This document shows positions 25,784 to 33,694 of a stretch of 64,000 bases of DNA, piece by piece. Position numbers and translations under genes: made by a program. Position 1 is the stretch's first letter, and the number at the start of each line of letters is the position of its first letter. The notes beneath the pieces were generated by a model that saw only the letters and a program-made list of their open reading frames with translations, ran no database searches and was not told the origin of the DNA. The stretch comes from Thermobispora bispora DSM 43833 (GTDB lineage Bacteria; Actinomycetota; Actinomycetes; Streptosporangiales; Streptosporangiaceae). Where the stretch lies: contig NC_014165.1 in the NCBI RefSeq assembly GCF_000092645.1, positions 2,790,001 through 2,854,000 on the forward strand, in the 5' to 3' direction.

Positions 25784-27303
25784 GGCCGGGCCATCCCTCG
25801 CAGCCGGTCGGCCACGGCCTGCGCGGCCGAGATCGCCTGGGAGCGCACGTCGTCGAGGGAGGCGGCGTCGAGGTCGGCGTACTGGAGCCGGACGACGAGA
25901 TCGCCGAGCCGGAAGATCACCTCGGTGGCCTGGGGCCGCCCGTCCGGGGTCATGATGTCGCTGCTGAACGCCTCATCGGCCAGGTCCGCCACGTCGCGGG
26001 CGTCGGTACGGACGACCTCGACGTTCCGGTTGACCCCGATCTCGTACCAGATCCAGTGACCCTCGCGCGGGCCGGCGCCGTACTGCCGGCGGAGCCCGCT
26101 CATCAGGGAGCGGGCCGACTCGGGGGTGAGCGACCACGGGTCGGGGGTGTCGGAGTCGGTCTCCGCGGTCAGGTCGATCCCGGCCCCGGTCACCGTCCAC
26201 GCGCACCCGGTGTCGCGCCGTTGCCCCTGCGGCGGGCTCGGCACCCCCAGGTACCGGGCGACCTCGGCGCCGGCGAGGGTGCCGCAGAGGTCGACCTGGG
26301 CGGTGAAGGTCGGGGAGATCGGGCGAGGCCGGGCGGCCGGCTCCCGGTCCGGCCGGTTCAGCAGCAGGGCCGCGCCGGCGACGGCCCCGGCCGCCGCGAC
26401 GGCCGCCACCGGGATGAGCCACCGCGGCCACCGCCGGCCGGTCTGGGCGGGCCCGTGGCCGGGCCGGATGTCGGGCGTCTCCCCGCGCGCGATGCGCCGC
26501 AGCAGCTCGAGCGCGGTCGCCGCGTCGGGGCGATGCTGCGGGTCCGGGCTCATCAGCCACGCGAGCAGCGGGGCCAGCGGGCCGGCGAGCAGGGGCGGCC
26601 GCGCGGAACCGGCGAGCGTCGCCCGGATCGCCTCGGCGGGTGAGCGGCAGTGCTGGTACGGCGCCACGCCCTCGACCGCGGTGTAGAGGGTGGCGCCCAG
26701 GGACCATAGGTCGGCGGCCGGCCCGCCGGGCCGGCCGGCCAGGCGCTCGGGGGCGATGAACCCGGGCGAGCCGATGAGCGCCCCGGCCTCGGTCAGCACC
26801 GGCCCGTCGGCCGGGCGGGCGATGCCGAAGTCGGTGAGCACGACGCGGCCGTCGGTGGTGAGGAAGACGTTGCCGGGCTTGACGTCCCGGTGCTCCACGC
26901 CGATGGCGTGCGCGGCGGATAACGCCTCGAGCACCCGGGCGCCGATGCCGGCCACCACGTGGGGCGGCATCGGGCCGTTGGCCGCGATCTCCCGGGCGAG
27001 GTCCCGGCCGTGGAGGAGCTCCATGACGAGCCACGGCCGGCCGCCCTCGATCAGCACGTCGTGCAGGGCCACGATGCCGGGGTGCCGGAGGCGGGCGGTC
27101 ACCTCCGCCTCCCGCATGACCCTGGCCATCAGCTCGGCGCGTTCCGCCTCGGAGAGGCCGTCGGTGAGGCGCAGCTCCTTGACCGCGACCTCGCGGTCGA
27201 GCACCGTGTCCCTGGCCAGCCACACCGTGCCCATACCGCCGGTGCCGAGCGGGCGCAGCAGCTGATACCGCGAGGCCAGCGTCTGGCTCACCGATTCGGC
27301 CAT
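25780..27303 (-). CDS. Membrane Ser/Thr protein kinase, first gene of the operon
   Basis: A 507-residue Hanks-type kinase. It has the glycine loop LGTGGMGTVW, catalytic Lys in EVAVKEL, HRDVKPGNV, LTDFGIA and SPGFIAPERL. The transmembrane helix is at about 300 (WLIPVAAVAAAGAVAGAALLL). An extracellular part with LCGTLAGAEVARYLG and GCAWTVTGAG repeats the Cys-pair pattern of its neighbours. The start is ATG 27303 (MAESVSQTLASRYQLLRPLG); sequence upstream of it is not protein-like. It probably heads a three-gene transcript (27303 to 22499) starting in the 272-bp space before the secreted GH3 gene. Confidence 0.92.
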   Translation of the reverse strand: MAESVSQTLASRYQLLRPLGTGGMGTVWLARDTVLDREVAVKELRLTDGLSEAERAELMARVMREAEVTARLRHPGIVALHDVLIEGGRPWLVMELLHGRDLAREIAANGPMPPHVVAGIGARVLEALSAAHAIGVEHRDVKPGNVFLTTDGRVVLTDFGIARPADGPVLTEAGALIGSPGFIAPERLAGRPGGPAADLWSLGATLYTAVEGVAPYQHCRSPAEAIRATLAGSARPPLLAGPLAPLLAWLMSPDPQHRPDAATALELLRRIARGETPDIRPGHGPAQTGRRWPRWLIPVAAVAAAGAVAGAALLLNRPDREPAARPRPISPTFTAQVDLCGTLAGAEVARYLGVPSPPQGQRRDTGCAWTVTGAGIDLTAETDSDTPDPWSLTPESARSLMSGLRRQYGAGPREGHWIWYEIGVNRNVEVVRTDARDVADLADEAFSSDIMTPDGRPQATEVIFRLGDLVVRLQYADLDAASLDDVRSQAISAAQAVADRLRGMARP

Positions 27304-27575
27304 ATCGGGGAGAATAGCGAAACAGCCCTGGATCACCCGCGTTCGCGCACGTCCCCGCACGTGGTGCGCGCGCCCCGGAGATCGCGCTTCTCCTCCCCTG
27401 CGGCGGCGCCGGACGGCTTGTCTTCTCTTCGATGGCCCCGGCGGACGCCGGGCGCGTTCCCCGCGGCCGCACCGGGGACCGCTCCTCCCGGCCGGTGCCG
27501 GACCTCCGGACGGGCCCGCGTGGTGGGCGGCCCGGCCGGCGGTCCGGCGTGGCCGTACGGACGCGCGGCGTCCGG

Positions 27576-30542
27576 TCACCCCGAGGTGAGGCTCAGGTCC
27601 TTGATCCGCACGTCGCCCTGGAACACCAGGTAGAGGTCCTTGACCCCGGACGCCCCGGTGACCCGGGCGGCCGCCGTCTCGTACCGGTAGACGTCGCCGG
27701 TGGCGGCGACGGGCACGGTGGCGATCAGCTTGCCCTTGGGCGAGCCGAGGCGGAGCTCGATGGAGCCGCCGGAGGTGGAGGCGACCCCGGCGGTCACCCG
27801 GGACGGCCGCCGCTTGAGGTCGACGTCCTTGAAGACGATCCAGTCACCGGTGGAGCCCGCCACGGCGTCCCCGCGCGCCTTGGTCTCGTCCACCAGCTCG
27901 ACGCCCGAATAGCCGTCGAAGTCGATCGCCCGGGTGGGGACGCTCAGGTCCCGGTCGGGGATCCGCTCACCCTTGACGTGGATCGTGGCCCGCTGCCGGA
28001 TGTCGGCCGAGGACGCCCCGACCATGACGTCGTGGGCGGAGGTCTCGACCGTCCACTTGTTCCGGGTCACGTCCCACAGCGCCAGGTCGGCCTTGCGGAT
28101 GGTGAAGGTCACGGTCTTGCTCTGGCCCGGGGCGAGCGTGATCCGCTGGAAGGCGCGGAGCTGCTTGACCGGCTGCTTCACCCGCGAGGTCCGCTGGTGG
28201 GTGTAGACCTGGACGACCTCGTCGCCCGCCCGGTGGCCGGTGTTGGTCACCCGTACCGAGACCTCGTAGGCGTCGCCCTTCTCGGCCACCCGCAGGCCCT
28301 GGTAGCGGAAGGTCGTGTACGACAGGCCGTGCCCGAAGGGGTAGAGCGGGGTGCCCTTGAAGTACAGGTAGGTCCGGTCCCGCTGCACGATGTCGTAGTC
28401 GAGGATGTCCGGCAGGTCGTCCGCCGAGCGGTACCAGGTCTGGGTGAGCCGCCCGGCCGGGTTGACGTCGCCGTAGAGCACGTCGGCGAGCGCGTTCCCG
28501 GTCTCCGCCCCGGCGTGGGTGGTCCAGAGGATGGCCGGCACGTGCTCGTCGATCCAGTTGATCGTCGTCGGGTAGCTGTTCTCCAGCACGACGACGGTGC
28601 GGGGGTTGGCGTTGAACACCGCCTTGACCAGCGCCTCCTGGCCCTCGGCCAGGTTCATGTCGGTGCGGTCGTGGTCCTCGCGGCCGTTGATGAACGGCAT
28701 GCTGCCGACGACGACCACCGCCACGTCGGCCTCCTTCGCCTTGGCGACCGCGTCGTCGATGCCGCTGCGGACCACCTCCTTGGCGAACCGCGTGGCGTCG
28801 CCGGCCGTGGTGAGGGTGAGCGTGCCGTCGGGGGCGGCCTTGACGTAGGTGTTCGGGCCGAACCAGTCGTAGGCGGTCTCGTACCCGGCGTACCTGATCA
28901 GGTAGGAGCCGTCGTCCTGCTCCTCCAGCTTGAACTGCTCCTGCACGAACCAGCCGCTCGGCTGGTCGGCGTTGTTGACCAGCGTCGACCAGTTGGCCCG
29001 GCTGACGTACTTGCCGTTGGCGACGCTGCGCAGCGTCACGATGCCCTGGCCCCAGTCGAACACGTCGAACTGCTCGGTCTCGCCGATCGTGGTGGCGCTC
29101 AGCCTGAGGTCGGCGCCCTCGGGGCCGCTCCCCGCGGTGATGTACCTGCCGGTGGCGAGGTCCTTGAACGCGACCCGGTCGACGCCCTCCGAGGAGGTCA
29201 CCGAGGCCGCCCGCTCCCGGATGCCGTCGAGCGGGGTGACCTGGTACGTCGGCCTGCCCGAGTACCAGTCGGTGTAGAGCACGTCGGCGAGCGGCCCGAC
29301 CACCGCGACCTTCATCCCGGGGTCGAGCGGCAGGGTGCCGCGCTCGTTCTTCAGCAGCACCATGGCCTTGGCCGCGGTCTCGCGGGCGAGCCTCCGGTGG
29401 GCCGGGCTGTCGATCACATCCGGGGTGATCTTCGCGTACGGCCCGCCGTCCGGGTCGAACTCGCCCAGCCGGAAGCGGATGCCGAGGATGTGCCGGACGG
29501 CGGTGTCGATGTCCTGTTCGGTGAGCAGGCCCTGCGACAGCGCCGTCTTGATCGCGGTGATCGTGGGGGCGCTGTTCGTCTCGTCCGTGGTGAAGCTGTC
29601 GATCCCCGCCTTGAGCGCGGCGGCGTCGGCCTCGGCCAGGGTGGCGAAGTAGGCCTGCGAGCCGACGAGGTTGTTGGGCGCCCCGGCGTCGGTGACGTTG
29701 AGCAGGTCCCGGTCGGTCCAGGTCCGGACGGTGTCGTTGAGGTCGGGGTTGACCGTGGCCGGCCGGCCGTTCACCAGGTTGTACGCGGTCATGACACCGG
29801 TGGCCGCGCCGGCCGTGATCGCCGCCCGGAACGGCGCCTCGTAGTACTCGTGCTTGACCCGGGGCGGCAGGTTCGACGAGGTGGTGTCGCGGCGGATCTC
29901 GTTGTTGTTGGCGAGGTAGTGCTTGAGCGTGGGGGCCGCCCTGAGGTGGTCGGGGTCGTCCCCCTGGATGCCCGAGCCGTACGCGATGGCGATCGCGCCG
30001 GTGAGCAGGGGGTCCTCGGAGTACCCCTCCTCGTTGCGCCCCCAGCGCGGGTCGCGCAGCAGGTTGACGACCGGGGCCCACAGGTTGAGCCCCCAGACCA
30101 CCGGGTTCTGCGCGTGGAATCCGCGCGCCTCCTCGCCGACGGCGGTGCCGACCCGCTTGATCAGCTCCGGGTCCCAGGTGCTCGCCAGGCCGACCGCCTG
30201 GGGGAACACGGTGCCGTTCGCCGTGACGACGGCGCCGTTGTCGGTGACGTCGGTGGACCAGGCGACCCCGTGCAGCGCCTCGGTGCCGGTCTTGAAGCTC
30301 TTGATGCCGAGGCGCTCGATCGGCGGCTGGTACTGGTGGAGGAGGGAGATCTTCTCGTCGAGCGTCAGCCTGCCGAGCAGGTCGTCGATCCGCTGGGCGA
30401 GCGGGAGCGTGGGGTCGCGGAAGGGAAGGTCGGCGTCGGCTCGCGCGGGGGCGGCCGTCAGGGCGAGGACGAGCGTGAGCGCGGGGAGCGCGCGGAGGGG
30501 CCTACGTAACGGCATCGCGCGGAGGGGCCTAGGTAACGGCAT
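27576..30542 (-). CDS. Secreted GH3 glycosidase with inserted beta-trefoil-like module and CBM6
   Basis: A 988-residue exported paralogue of the GH3 enzyme at 17.4 kb. The signal peptide is residues 1-37 (LPALTLVLALTAAPARA). The catalytic barrel has NLLRDPRWGRNEEGYSEDP, TLKHYLANNNE and nucleophile Asp285 in LNVTDAGAPNNLV. The extra module (about 452-588) contains FDVFDWGQGIVTLRSVANGK. FnIII-like sequence follows, then CBM6 at about 866-988 (SGGSIELRLGSPKGKLIATV, GVKDLYLVFQGDV). ATG 30542 is preceded by GGAGG with a 4-nt gap. It is the last gene of the GH31-ABC operon, so it probably trims oligosaccharides outside the cell or at the wall before import. Confidence 0.93.
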   Translation of the reverse strand: MPLPRPLRAMPLRRPLRALPALTLVLALTAAPARADADLPFRDPTLPLAQRIDDLLGRLTLDEKISLLHQYQPPIERLGIKSFKTGTEALHGVAWSTDVTDNGAVVTANGTVFPQAVGLASTWDPELIKRVGTAVGEEARGFHAQNPVVWGLNLWAPVVNLLRDPRWGRNEEGYSEDPLLTGAIAIAYGSGIQGDDPDHLRAAPTLKHYLANNNEIRRDTTSSNLPPRVKHEYYEAPFRAAITAGAATGVMTAYNLVNGRPATVNPDLNDTVRTWTDRDLLNVTDAGAPNNLVGSQAYFATLAEADAAALKAGIDSFTTDETNSAPTITAIKTALSQGLLTEQDIDTAVRHILGIRFRLGEFDPDGGPYAKITPDVIDSPAHRRLARETAAKAMVLLKNERGTLPLDPGMKVAVVGPLADVLYTDWYSGRPTYQVTPLDGIRERAASVTSSEGVDRVAFKDLATGRYITAGSGPEGADLRLSATTIGETEQFDVFDWGQGIVTLRSVANGKYVSRANWSTLVNNADQPSGWFVQEQFKLEEQDDGSYLIRYAGYETAYDWFGPNTYVKAAPDGTLTLTTAGDATRFAKEVVRSGIDDAVAKAKEADVAVVVVGSMPFINGREDHDRTDMNLAEGQEALVKAVFNANPRTVVVLENSYPTTINWIDEHVPAILWTTHAGAETGNALADVLYGDVNPAGRLTQTWYRSADDLPDILDYDIVQRDRTYLYFKGTPLYPFGHGLSYTTFRYQGLRVAEKGDAYEVSVRVTNTGHRAGDEVVQVYTHQRTSRVKQPVKQLRAFQRITLAPGQSKTVTFTIRKADLALWDVTRNKWTVETSAHDVMVGASSADIRQRATIHVKGERIPDRDLSVPTRAIDFDGYSGVELVDETKARGDAVAGSTGDWIVFKDVDLKRRPSRVTAGVASTSGGSIELRLGSPKGKLIATVPVAATGDVYRYETAAARVTGASGVKDLYLVFQGDVRIKDLSLTSG
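30489..30542. repeat. 27-bp tandem duplication in the signal-peptide coding region
   Basis: Two 27-bp copies (30489-30515 and 30516-30542) differ at one base. They encode MPLPRPLRA and MPLRRPLRA, so the GH3 leader has a doubled, Arg-rich n-region and two in-frame ATGs. Only the outer ATG has a ribosome site. Confidence 0.85.
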
Positions 30543-30579
30543 TGCGCCTCCAGGTCAGGCGTGAGGGACGCGTGCGGGC

Positions 30580-31413
30580 TCACTTGATCGCACCGACCGT
30601 GATGCCGCGGGTCAGCGTGCGCTGGAAGATCAGGAAGAAGACGACGGCCGGGAGGATGCCGAGCAGCGCGGAGGCGCTGGACATGGTGGCGTCCATCATC
30701 TTCTCCCCTTGCAGGACGCCGAGCACGACCGGCACGGTCTGGTTCTCGTTGGAGATCAGAAAGATCAGCGGCAGGAAGAACTCGTTCCAGGTCCAGATGA
30801 AGAAGAAGATGAGCAGCACGGTGAGGGTGGGCCGGCTGATCGGCACGACGATCCGCCACAGCGCCCGCCACCTCCCCGCGCCGTCGAGCGCCGCGGCCTC
30901 GAGGATCTCCCGGGGGAATTGCCCGAGCACCGCGGAGAGCAGGTAGGTCCCGAAGGCCGACTGGATGACCGTGAAGATCAGGATGACGGCGAGCCTGGTG
31001 TCGTAGAGCCCCACCTCCTTCGCCAGGTAGTAGAGCGGGTAGACCAGGGCCTCCTGGGGCAGCGTGTTGGCCAGGAGGAAGGCGACCAGGATCCACAGCC
31101 TCCCCCGCACCCGGCCGATCCCCAGGGCGTACGCGCTGAGCACGGAGAGCACCACGGCCGCGACCGCGACCGTCCCGCTGATCAGGAAGCTGTTCCAGAG
31201 CTTCTGGCCGAAGTCGACCCGGTTCCAGAACTCGATGATCCCGTCGAGGTAGATGCCTTTCGGCAGGCTCAGCGGCCCGCCGGAGGAGTACTCGGCCGGC
31301 GACTTCACCGCGTTGAGCGCGACGATGCCGAACGGGAAGAGCATCACGATCGCGAGCACGATGAGCGCGGCCAGCACCGCCCAGCGGCCGGGGGCGCGGA
31401 CGGCGGGGGTCAT
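30580..31413 (-). CDS. Carbohydrate ABC transporter permease, MalG type
   Basis: A 277-residue inner-membrane permease with six predicted helices (first WAVLAALIVLAIVMLFPFGI). The EAA loop, EAAALDGAGRWRALWRIVVP, docks the ATPase, and the C-terminus RTLTRGITVGAIK is typical of MalG/LacG (CUT1). It overlaps the MalF-type gene upstream by 4 bp (ATGA). It forms the heterodimeric pore with that gene product. No ATPase gene occurs in the operon. Confidence 0.93.
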   Translation of the reverse strand: MTPAVRAPGRWAVLAALIVLAIVMLFPFGIVALNAVKSPAEYSSGGPLSLPKGIYLDGIIEFWNRVDFGQKLWNSFLISGTVAVAAVVLSVLSAYALGIGRVRGRLWILVAFLLANTLPQEALVYPLYYLAKEVGLYDTRLAVILIFTVIQSAFGTYLLSAVLGQFPREILEAAALDGAGRWRALWRIVVPISRPTLTVLLIFFFIWTWNEFFLPLIFLISNENQTVPVVLGVLQGEKMMDATMSSASALLGILPAVVFFLIFQRTLTRGITVGAIK

Positions 31414-32294
31414 GAGTCACGCTCCTGGAGGCGGAGGAAGAGGAAGGTCACCACGGCGATGATCAGCGCGAGCACCGTGGCGATCGCCGAGCCGTACCCG
31501 ACGTTCGCCTTCTGGAAGAAGTTCAGGTACGAGAAGTACGAGGGCACCATGGTCGCGTCGCCCGGGCCTCCCCTGGTCAGCACGAAGATCGGCGCGAAGA
31601 CCTTGAGCGCGGCGATCGTGCAGGTCAGCAGGACCACGTAGATCTCCGGGCGGATCTGGGGGATCGTGATGTGCCAGAACCGGCGCCACCAGGAGGCCCC
31701 GTCGATCTGGGCGGCCTCGTACAGCGCCGGGTCGGTCCGCTGGAGCCCGGACATGAAGATCACGACCGGATAGCCGAGCTGGAACCAGACCATGACGGCC
31801 ATGACCGTGGCGAGCGCGAAGTCCGGGTCGCCCAGCCAGTTGACCTTCAGCCCGAAGATCTGGTTCACCGCGCCGTAGGAGGGGTGGAGCATCCATCCCC
31901 AGACCACCCCGGCCACGGCGATCGGCAGCACCTGCGGCAGGTAGTAGGCGGCGCGGAGCGCCGCGGCCGTCCGCGGCCCGAACCGCTTGGCGATGTAGTC
32001 GAACAGCGCCGCCGCGAGCACGAGGCCGAAGATCGTCGGCAGGATCGCCATCGCGACGATCAGCGCGATGTTGTGCCCGAACGACGCCCAGAACCGCTCG
32101 TCCCGGACGAGCTTCGCGTAGTTGTCGAGCCCGATCCACCGTGGCGTGCCGACCCCGGACCAGCGGGTGAAGCTGATCGCGATGTTCATGAGGAACGGCA
32201 CGAGGATGACCCCGGTGAACAGCACCAGGCTGGGGAGCAGGTAGAGCCAGTAGCCGCCCCTCGGGCGTGGTCTCCGGGCCGTGGATGGCGCCAT
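31410..32294 (-). CDS. Carbohydrate ABC transporter permease, MalF type
   Basis: A 294-residue permease starting with GYWLYLLPSLVLFTGVILVPF. It has the CUT1 signatures WIGLDNYAKLV, the EAA loop YEAAQIDGASWWRRFWHITIP and KVFAPIFVLTRGGPGDAT. It pairs with the overlapping MalG-type gene. It lies 73 bp downstream of the binding-lipoprotein gene in the leftward operon. Confidence 0.93.
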   Translation of the reverse strand: MAPSTARRPRPRGGYWLYLLPSLVLFTGVILVPFLMNIAISFTRWSGVGTPRWIGLDNYAKLVRDERFWASFGHNIALIVAMAILPTIFGLVLAAALFDYIAKRFGPRTAAALRAAYYLPQVLPIAVAGVVWGWMLHPSYGAVNQIFGLKVNWLGDPDFALATVMAVMVWFQLGYPVVIFMSGLQRTDPALYEAAQIDGASWWRRFWHITIPQIRPEIYVVLLTCTIAALKVFAPIFVLTRGGPGDATMVPSYFSYLNFFQKANVGYGSAIATVLALIIAVVTFLFLRLQERDS

Positions 32295-32367
32295 GAGCGA
32301 ACCTTCCGGAAGGTCGCGGCCCGGCGGCGGGGCGGTGCGGCCGCCCGCGCCGCCGGCGATACCGCGG

Positions 32368-33669
32368 CTACTCGCCGATCTCGGCGAGGTTGTCCTGGTA
32401 CGGTCGGGCGATCTCGTCGAGGACCTGCTGCGGCGTCTTGGTGCCGTTGATGAGCTCCTGGACTCCCGCGACGAGCACGTCGTAGTAGCCGGGGGCCGGC
32501 CAGTCGGGGTAGAACGCGAGGCCGTCCCGCGACGAGAGTGTCATGAAGTTCTCGACCAGCTCCTTGCTCTTCGGGTCGGTGATGGCGTCGGGGTCCGCCG
32601 CCACGGGCAGGCCGCCCGAGTTGCCGAGCAGGTTCTGGATGTCCTTCTGCATGGTGATGTCGATGAAGTCATAGGCGAGGTCCTTGTTCTTCGCCCGCTC
32701 CGGCACGACCCAGAGGTTGCCGCTCGACCCGGGGGCCAGCTGGCTGCCCGGCCACAGGAACGTGCCCCACTCGAAGTCCTTGATCTCGGACTGGAAGCGG
32801 CCGTACCACCAGCTCCCCGAGATCATGATCGGGTGCTTGCCGGACATGAAGGCGACCCCCATGTCCTCGGCCTTCATCCCGGCCGAGTCCTTGGAGATGT
32901 AGCCCTTCTTCACCCAGTCCGCGAAGGTCTGCGCCGCGTACGTGAACTCGGGGCCGTGGAAGTCGACCTCGCCCTGGTAGAGCTGGTAGGCGTTCACCCA
33001 GGACCGGTCGGCCTTGTTGAGCGCGAGCAGGTAGAAGATCTGCTGAGCGGGGTACTCCGCACCGGCGGTCGCGATCGGGGTGATCCCCGCCTTGACGAAC
33101 TTGTCCAGCGCCGCGGTGAACTCGTCGAAGGTCGTGGGCACCTCGATCTGGTGCTTCGCGAACATGTCCTTGTTGTAGTAGACCATCACGAACTCGGCGT
33201 AGTTCGGCACGCCGAACCACCTGCCGGAGCCCATGACCCCCCGCTCGTCGTATCGCGCGGTGGCCTGCAGGGAAGGGCTGAGGAGCTTGTCCCATCCGCG
33301 CTTGGCGACCTCCTCGGACAGGTCGGTGAGCAGGCCCTGCTTGGACAGCAGCCCGGCGGTCGCGTTGCCCTTGTTGTACTCCATGACGTCGGGCGCCTGA
33401 TCCGAGTTGAGGACCATGCTCGCCGTCTTCTGGATCTGTTCGAAGCCCTTCTCCTCGAACTTCACCGTGACGCCGGGATGGGTCGCCTCGAACTTCTTGA
33501 TCGCCTCGGCCCACGCCTTGCCCATCGCGCTGTTGGGGCTCTCGTAGTGCCACACCGTCAGGGTCCTGCCCGACGGCGATTCGGAGCCGGACGATCCGCC
33601 GCACGCGGTGAGCGCCAGTGCGGCCGCGGCCAGCGCGGCCACCGCCGCGGTCCTGCCCATCTTGACCAT
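32368..33669 (-). CDS. Carbohydrate-binding lipoprotein of an ABC importer (SBP family 1)
   Basis: A 433-residue extracellular lipoprotein. A short signal is followed by a lipobox (AALALTACGG, Cys at about 23). Family 1 features follow: TLTVWHYESPNSAMGKAWAEAIKKFEATHPGVTVKF, PDVMEYNKGNATAGLL and AGITPIATAGAEYPAQ. The start is ATG 33669, preceded by GGGAGAAGGACC and 25 bp after the GH31 stop; upstream in-frame sequence is not signal-like. The ligand is inferred to be a xyloglucan- or isoprimeverose-type oligosaccharide from the flanking GH31 and GH3. Confidence 0.92.
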   Translation of the reverse strand: MVKMGRTAAVAALAAAALALTACGGSSGSESPSGRTLTVWHYESPNSAMGKAWAEAIKKFEATHPGVTVKFEEKGFEQIQKTASMVLNSDQAPDVMEYNKGNATAGLLSKQGLLTDLSEEVAKRGWDKLLSPSLQATARYDERGVMGSGRWFGVPNYAEFVMVYYNKDMFAKHQIEVPTTFDEFTAALDKFVKAGITPIATAGAEYPAQQIFYLLALNKADRSWVNAYQLYQGEVDFHGPEFTYAAQTFADWVKKGYISKDSAGMKAEDMGVAFMSGKHPIMISGSWWYGRFQSEIKDFEWGTFLWPGSQLAPGSSGNLWVVPERAKNKDLAYDFIDITMQKDIQNLLGNSGGLPVAADPDAITDPKSKELVENFMTLSSRDGLAFYPDWPAPGYYDVLVAGVQELINGTKTPQQVLDEIARPYQDNLAEIGE

Positions 33670-33694
33670 GGTCCTTCTCCCGGGGGTTCGGGTG

